Positions 16,853 to 20,461 of a stretch of 20,461 nucleotides of DNA are shown here, one piece after another (the first letter of the stretch is position 1; the number at the start of each line of letters is the position of its first letter). The notes under the pieces were generated by a model. The model was not told where the DNA came from, made no database searches, and saw only the letters and a list, made by a program, of their open reading frames with translations. The stretch is taken from NCBI GenBank assembly GCA_031411575.1, contig JANOBJ010000057.1, positions 1 through 20,461 on the forward strand. Direction: 5' to 3'. A program made the position numbers and the translations under genes. The stretch is from JANOBJ01 sp031411575. GTDB lineage: Bacteria > Pseudomonadota > Gammaproteobacteria > Burkholderiales > Burkholderiaceae_C.

Positions 16853-17635
16853 ATGGCCACTGCTTCCGCCGCCTACTCATTTCAATGGAAAGACCGACTG
16901 CATGCCAGCGGCATCCATTTGGGGCTGAGCATCGGCGTTGCAGTACTTGCAGCGATTCTGGTTTTCACCGTCTGGTACCCATATCCTTATCGCGAGATTT
17001 CGGGCGGCCGCGAGCTGTTTTTGCTGGTCGTGGCGGTTGACGCGGTCTTGGGCCCGCTGATCACACTGGCGATTTTCAACCGCAACAAGCCGCGAACAGA
17101 ATTGGTACGCGATTTGGCGATTGTTGGCCTGATCCAGTTGAGCGCGCTCGGCTACGGGCTGTGGACGGTCTTCGTCGCCCGGCCGGTGCATCTGGCGTTT
17201 GAGATCGACCGTTTTCGCGTGGTTCACGCCATTGAGGTGCCCGAAGAGCTGATGGCTAATGTGCCTGCCGGAATCCATGCGCTGCCCGTGTTTGGCCCTA
17301 CATTGCTGGCGGTGCGCCCGTTCGTCAGCGAACAGGAGCGCCTAGACGCCACCATGGCCGCCTTGCAAGGCCTCCCGTTGAGCGCACGGCCTGACCTTTG
17401 GCAAACCTATGACCAAGCCCGTCCTGCCGTGCTCAGTGTTGCCCGGCCGGTTGCGCAACTGAAGACGCGTTTCGCCGCGAGAGCAGCGGAAATCGATAGT
17501 GTGCTGGCTGCCAAAGGTCGTAAGCCGGATTCGCTGGTGTACGTGCCCATGATTGGTCGCAAGTCATTCTGGACGGCCTTCATCGATCCCGTGACCGCCG
17601 ACGTGGTTGCCTTCATGCCGCTGGATTCGTTTTGA
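16853..17635 (+). CDS. TfpX/TfpZ-family type IV pilin accessory protein
   Basis: This 260-residue inner-membrane protein has three N-terminal helices (about 22-43, 54-75 and 84-108) and a periplasmic or soluble C-terminal domain. The family signature SGGRELFLLVVAVDAVLGP, followed by LITLAIFNRNKPR, and the FEIDRFRVVHAIEVPEEL segment identify TfpX/TfpZ proteins. These are encoded near pilin alleles and help assembly or stability of the matching pilin. The ATG at 16853 has no clear ribosome binding site. The 74-base divergent spacer to moaC holds a small palindrome, CTGTTTACAG, at 16812-16821. It is separated from pilA by pglL genes and moaC but still belongs to the pilin locus. The stop overlaps the next gene's TTG start by four bases. 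Confidence 0.9.
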   Translation: MATASAAYSFQWKDRLHASGIHLGLSIGVAVLAAILVFTVWYPYPYREISGGRELFLLVVAVDAVLGPLITLAIFNRNKPRTELVRDLAIVGLIQLSALGYGLWTVFVARPVHLAFEIDRFRVVHAIEVPEELMANVPAGIHALPVFGPTLLAVRPFVSEQERLDATMAALQGLPLSARPDLWQTYDQARPAVLSVARPVAQLKTRFAARAAEIDSVLAAKGRKPDSLVYVPMIGRKSFWTAFIDPVTADVVAFMPLDSF

Positions 17636-19221
17636 ACCCCATTTTCAAGCCAAACCTGCCGGTTGTCGTCGCCCGTAGGTCACTTGTAGCTATTGGTTTA
17701 ATAGCGCTGTTGAGCCAGCCGCTGCAACTCGCCCAGGCCCAACTCCCCACCCTGGGCGACGGCACCGACATGACGGTGAGCGCCGAGCGCAAGATGGGCG
17801 AGCGGATTGTGCGCGAGCTGTACCGTGATCCGGACTACATCGATGATCCGCTCTTGGGCGAGTATGTGCAGGGCATCTGGCAGCCGCTGCTGGCGGCGGC
17901 GCGCGCGCGGGGCGAGCTGAGCCCCGAGCTGGCCGACCGCTTTGCCTGGGAGGTGTTGCTGGGCCGCGACCGCAGCGTCAATGCGTTTGCGCTGCCGGGC
18001 GGCTACCTGGGGCTGCACCTGGGGCTGATCGGCATCGTCACCACACGCGACGAGCTGGCCTCGGTGCTGGCGCATGAGCTCACCCACGTCACGCAGCGCC
18101 ACATCGCGCGCATCGTCAGCAAGCAGAACCAGCAGGCGCCGTGGCTGATCGGCGCGATGATCCTGGGCGCGCTGGCCGCCTCCAAGAACCCCGAGGCGGC
18201 CAACGCCGTGCTGGCCGGCAGCCAGGCGGTGTCGGCCGCCAGCCAGCTGAGTTTTTCGCGCGACATGGAACGCGAGGCCGACCGCATCGGCTTTGGCATC
18301 ATGACGCAGGCCGGCTTCGCGCCGCAGGGCTTTGTCTCGATGTTTGACAAGCTGCAGCAGACCACGCGCTTGAACGACAACGGCGCGTTCCCCTACCTGC
18401 GCAGCCACCCGCTCACCACCGAGCGCATCGCCGACATGCAATCGCGCCTGCAGCTCGAAGCGCGGCCGGGCCCGGTGGCGGTGGCGCCTGCGCTGGCGCC
18501 GCTGCCCACGCAAGAGCACGGCATGATGACCGCGCGCGCCCGCGTGCTGGGCAACCCGGGGGTAGACATCCTGCGCGGCTGGGTTTCCGAGCCCGATGCG
18601 CGCACCTTTGCCACCATGGTGCCGCAGCGGCAGGTGTCGGTGCTGTACGCCGCGTCACTGGCCAGCATGAAGCAGCGCGACTTTGCGCGCGCGCGCAGCC
18701 TGCACGCGCGGCTGGTGCCGCTGGCCACGCAACCGGCCGCCGCGCGCCTGACGCGGCTGCTGGCGGTCGAGATCGAGCTGGCGGCGGGCGACGCCGCGCG
18801 GGCAGGAGCGCTGCTGGACGCCAACGCGCCCGGCCGTCCCGAGCTGTTCCTGATGGCGCAGGCCCGGCTGGCGGGCGGCAGCGCTGAAGGCGGTAGTGAG
18901 CGCGGCGTGGCGCTGAACGAGCTGGCCCAGCGCCTGCAAACCTGGGTGGCCAGCCACCCGCGCGATGCCGCGGCCTGGCAATGGCTGGGTAGCACGTATG
19001 CGGCGCAGGGTCAGCAGCTGCGCGCGATCCGTGCCGAAGCCGAATCGCAGGCCGCGCACTTTGATTTCCAGGCCGCGGTGGACCGCTTCAAGGCCGCGCA
19101 GAATCTGGTGCGCCGCCAGGGCGCCAGTGGTGCGCCGGGCGACCACATCGAGGCGTCGATCATCGACACCCGGGCCCGGCAGGTCGAAGCGCTACTTCGA
19201 GAACAGGCTCTCGAGCGCTGA
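17632..19221 (+). CDS. bepA: BepA-like periplasmic M48 metalloprotease with TPR domain
   Basis: This 529-residue protein resembles BepA (YfgC), a periplasmic protease/chaperone that checks outer-membrane protein (LptD, BAM) assembly. It has a Sec signal peptide with a hydrophobic core around residues 18-30 and likely cleavage after LAQA (Ala36). The mature protein starts QLPTLGDG. The zinc site is His148-Glu149-x-x-His152 (HELTH), with Glu213 in DMEREADRIG as probable third ligand. The S-F-S-R-D-M-E-R-E-A-D block is typical of the M48 BepA group. C-terminal TPR-like helices cover about 325-520. The start is TTG at 17632, overlapping the tfpX-like stop as TTGA; the first in-frame ATG (residue 47) would remove the signal peptide. 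The signal-peptide codons contain the AT-rich palindromic islet. The 3' end overlaps the convergent gene by 30 bases. Confidence 0.92.
   Translation: MNPIFKPNLPVVVARRSLVAIGLIALLSQPLQLAQAQLPTLGDGTDMTVSAERKMGERIVRELYRDPDYIDDPLLGEYVQGIWQPLLAAARARGELSPELADRFAWEVLLGRDRSVNAFALPGGYLGLHLGLIGIVTTRDELASVLAHELTHVTQRHIARIVSKQNQQAPWLIGAMILGALAASKNPEAANAVLAGSQAVSAASQLSFSRDMEREADRIGFGIMTQAGFAPQGFVSMFDKLQQTTRLNDNGAFPYLRSHPLTTERIADMQSRLQLEARPGPVAVAPALAPLPTQEHGMMTARARVLGNPGVDILRGWVSEPDARTFATMVPQRQVSVLYAASLASMKQRDFARARSLHARLVPLATQPAAARLTRLLAVEIELAAGDAARAGALLDANAPGRPELFLMAQARLAGGSAEGGSERGVALNELAQRLQTWVASHPRDAAAWQWLGSTYAAQGQQLRAIRAEAESQAAHFDFQAAVDRFKAAQNLVRRQGASGAPGDHIEASIIDTRARQVEALLREQALER
17678..17705 (+). repeat. 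AT-rich palindromic islet, copy 2 (within bepA signal peptide codons)
   Basis: GGTCA at 17678-17682 is followed six bases later by GCTATT (17689-17694), GGTTT and AATAGC (17700-17705). The two hexamers are a perfect inverted repeat around five bases. The stretch encodes RSLVAIGLIA in the same frame as copy 1 at 15850-15877 (RSLLAIMLIA), again with TCA, TTA and ATA codons in a strongly GC-rich gene. Confidence 0.6.
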
Positions 19222-19542
19222 CTCGATCACGATGCTCAGCACCGAGTAAATCAGCGAGCCGATCAGCGCCGCCGTGAAGCCGCGTACCTCCAGCCCGTCC
19301 AGCAGGCTGGCGGCGGCCCAGAACATCAGCGCGTTGATCACGAACAAAAACAGCCCCAGCGTCACCAGCGTCACCGGCAGCGTCAGCACCACTAGGATCG
19401 GCCGCACGATGGTGTTGAGCAGCCCGATCACAAACGCCGCGATCAGCGCGGCGGTGAAGCTGGTCACCACCACGCCGCTGTACAGGTGCGCCACGGCCAG
19501 CAGTGCGGCTGCGCTCAGCAGCCATTTGAGGATGAGTTTCAT
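19192..19542 (-). CDS. Small membrane protein, YvlD/phage-holin-4-2 family
   Basis: This 116-residue protein has four predicted membrane helices and almost no soluble part. The pattern FTAALIAAFVIGLLNTIVRP, with LPVTLVTLGLFLFVINALMF after it, and the repeat of GFTAALIGSLIYSVLS fit the PF04020 'phage holin family'/YvlD group. These are chromosomal membrane proteins despite the name; function is largely unknown, with envelope-stress links in some bacteria. Nothing phage-like surrounds it. The ATG at 19542 starts MKLILKWLLSAAALLAVAHL. Its last 30 bases overlap the convergent bepA end. It is probably transcribed with the two genes upstream of it on the minus strand. Confidence 0.9.
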   Translation of the reverse strand: MKLILKWLLSAAALLAVAHLYSGVVVTSFTAALIAAFVIGLLNTIVRPILVVLTLPVTLVTLGLFLFVINALMFWAAASLLDGLEVRGFTAALIGSLIYSVLSIVIESALESLFSK

Positions 19543-19581
19543 GCCGCGCAGGATAGCACCTGCGCGGCTGCAGGCGCGAAG

Positions 19582-20028
19582 CTACTCCCCGGCGAGCACC
19601 AGCACCACCCCCATGCCCGCTACCGCGCCCGGCACCGTCCAGCGGCCGTCGTTGGGGGCCGGTTGATCGGCCGTGACCGGCTGCATGTCCTGGCCAAACT
19701 TGGGGCGCCGCGCGTCCATCACGTGGGCTGCGCCGTGTTCGGCCAGCAGCCGCTCGGTCAGCTCGGCCAGCGGGCCTTTGGCCAGCACCGTCACCACCGG
19801 GTCGCCACGGCCCTCTATCAGCGGCAGCAGTTCGCCGTACAGCTTCTCGGCCCACTTGTTGCGCCAGTTCTCGCGCGCCGTGTGGCTGACCCACTTGCTG
19901 ATGCGCCGCGTCATGCGCGGCGCGCAGGCCACCAGCACCCAGTGCGTGCGGCCCGCTGCCGTGAGCATCGGCAGCAGTTGTTGCTTGGCATAGGCGGCGT
20001 CGTCCACATACGCAATGATCTTTTCCAT
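19582..20028 (-). CDS. Conserved-looking protein of unknown function with C-terminal hydrophobic segment
   Basis: With the ATG at 20028 it has 148 residues and starts MEKIIAYVDDAAYAKQQLLP. AAGGA shortly upstream supports this start over a longer frame to 20133. I do not recognise a named family. The N-terminal two-thirds alternates beta-strand and helix (IIAYVDD, HWVLVACAPRMT, DPVVTVLAKGPLAELTERLL, HVMDARRPKFG), reminiscent of a small Rossmann-like or universal-stress-like fold. A Pro-rich linker follows, then a short hydrophobic end (VPGAVAGMGVVLVLAGE). It is 50 bases downstream of the second TerC-family gene and 39 bases upstream of the YvlD-like gene, so it probably shares their transcript. 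A link to the TerC protein is suggested only by position. Confidence 0.75.
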   Translation of the reverse strand: MEKIIAYVDDAAYAKQQLLPMLTAAGRTHWVLVACAPRMTRRISKWVSHTARENWRNKWAEKLYGELLPLIEGRGDPVVTVLAKGPLAELTERLLAEHGAAHVMDARRPKFGQDMQPVTADQPAPNDGRWTVPGAVAGMGVVLVLAGE

Positions 20029-20078
20029 GAGTTTTCCTTTCAAGGGTTGGGACAGAAACGAGGGTTGCACGAGAGAAA

Positions 20079-20461
20079 TCAGAAGGCCTGCTTGTTGTAG
20101 TCGCCCTGGCCGCGCGTCTGGCGCGACGTCCACCAGCCCGCCAGCAGCACGCCCGCAACAGCCGCTGCGTAGGTGGCCCAGCGCGCGGCGGTGTGCAGCA
20201 GTTCGGGGGGGTCAAACACCGGGTCGAGCAGCGGCTCGGCCACGATCATTTTGGCGGCGGTGAACGCCAGCACGGCGGCACCCAGGTGGATGATGATGGG
20301 GAAGCGCTCCACCAGCTTGAGCACTACCGAGCTGCCAAACACCACGATGGGCACGCTCACCAGCAAGCCAATAACTACCAGATCCATAGCGCCATGTGCA
20401 GCACCTGCAACGCCCAAAACGTTGTCCACGCCCATCAGCGCATCGGCCACCACAATGGTTT
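20079..20461 (-). CDS. TerC family membrane protein, C-terminal part (gene begins outside the window)
   Basis: The frame is open to the window's right edge on the minus strand and ends in TGA at 20079-20081. About 126 residues are visible. They begin in the second acidic membrane motif (TIVVADALMGVDNVLGVAGAA), followed by hydrophobic helices (LVVIGLLVSVPIVVFGSS and on), a conserved LVERFPIIIHLGAAVL block, and a short charged tail. This corresponds to the second half of the TerC-family protein at 1668-2357 (compare LMERFPIIVTLGAALIGW), so the window holds two paralogues. Membrane metal-ion transport is the family role; the substrate is not assignable. Codons around 20368-20390 (GCT ATG GAT, GTA GTT ATT) are unusually AT-rich for the gene. 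Confidence 0.92.
   Translation of the reverse strand, partial: TIVVADALMGVDNVLGVAGAAHGAMDLVVIGLLVSVPIVVFGSSVVLKLVERFPIIIHLGAAVLAFTAAKMIVAEPLLDPVFDPPELLHTAARWATYAAAVAGVLLAGWWTSRQTRGQGDYNKQAF

Noticed and set aside
19192..19542. Phage holin, implying a prophage
   Set aside because: The PF04020/YvlD-type name is historical; there are no lysis, capsid or integrase genes nearby.

Overview
The window is GC-rich DNA from a betaproteobacterium, most likely a Comamonadaceae member of the Burkholderiales (Acidovorax/Hydrogenophaga/Rhodoferax-like). This rests on codon usage, protein similarity and the gene set: sucCD, YjbE-type TerC, PglL-type pilin O-oligosaccharyltransferases, TfpX/TfpZ and a BepA-like M48 protease. 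No rRNA, tRNA, CRISPR array, transposase or phage module was seen.

Layout: (1) 1-1501, the end of sucC and all of sucD (succinyl-CoA synthetase). (2) 1668-2357, a TerC/YjbE-family membrane protein. (3) 2574-12338, a tightly packed same-strand block: CHASE2-TPR-Ser/Thr kinase, PP2C phosphatase, tandem-FHA protein, CHASE2 class III adenylate cyclase, class-II-like cyclic nucleotide phosphodiesterase (MBL fold), and a GspE/PilB-type ATPase with an N-terminal GAF domain. (4) 12435-17635, a type IV pilin locus: sigma-54-type promoter, pilA, an intrinsic terminator, two tandem PglL-like O-oligosaccharyltransferases, moaC on the opposite strand, and a TfpX/TfpZ pilin accessory protein. (5) 17632-19221, a BepA-like periplasmic metalloprotease. 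(6) 19192-20461 on the minus strand: the 3' part of a second TerC-family gene, a small conserved-looking protein of unknown function, and a four-helix YvlD/phage-holin-4-like membrane protein.

Working model (inference): region 3 has two signalling arms with related CHASE2 sensors. One is protein phosphorylation (kinase writer, PP2C eraser, FHA reader). The other is cAMP (cyclase writer, phosphodiesterase eraser, GAF domain as possible reader). The last gene is the motor ATPase that carries the possible reader, and it directly precedes the major pilin gene. This makes a plausible dedicated module that controls assembly or retraction of a type IV-like filament in response to an external signal. 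Each family is known; the complete arrangement and the idea of a cAMP-gated GAF-GspE ATPase are the most interesting points.

Other signals: DNA from the end of the ATPase gene to about 14,980 is less GC-rich than its surroundings and changes composition inside the second pglL, which suggests exchange of a pilin/glycosylation cassette. A 28-bp AT-rich palindromic motif occurs in the same reading frame in two unrelated genes (second pglL and bepA).
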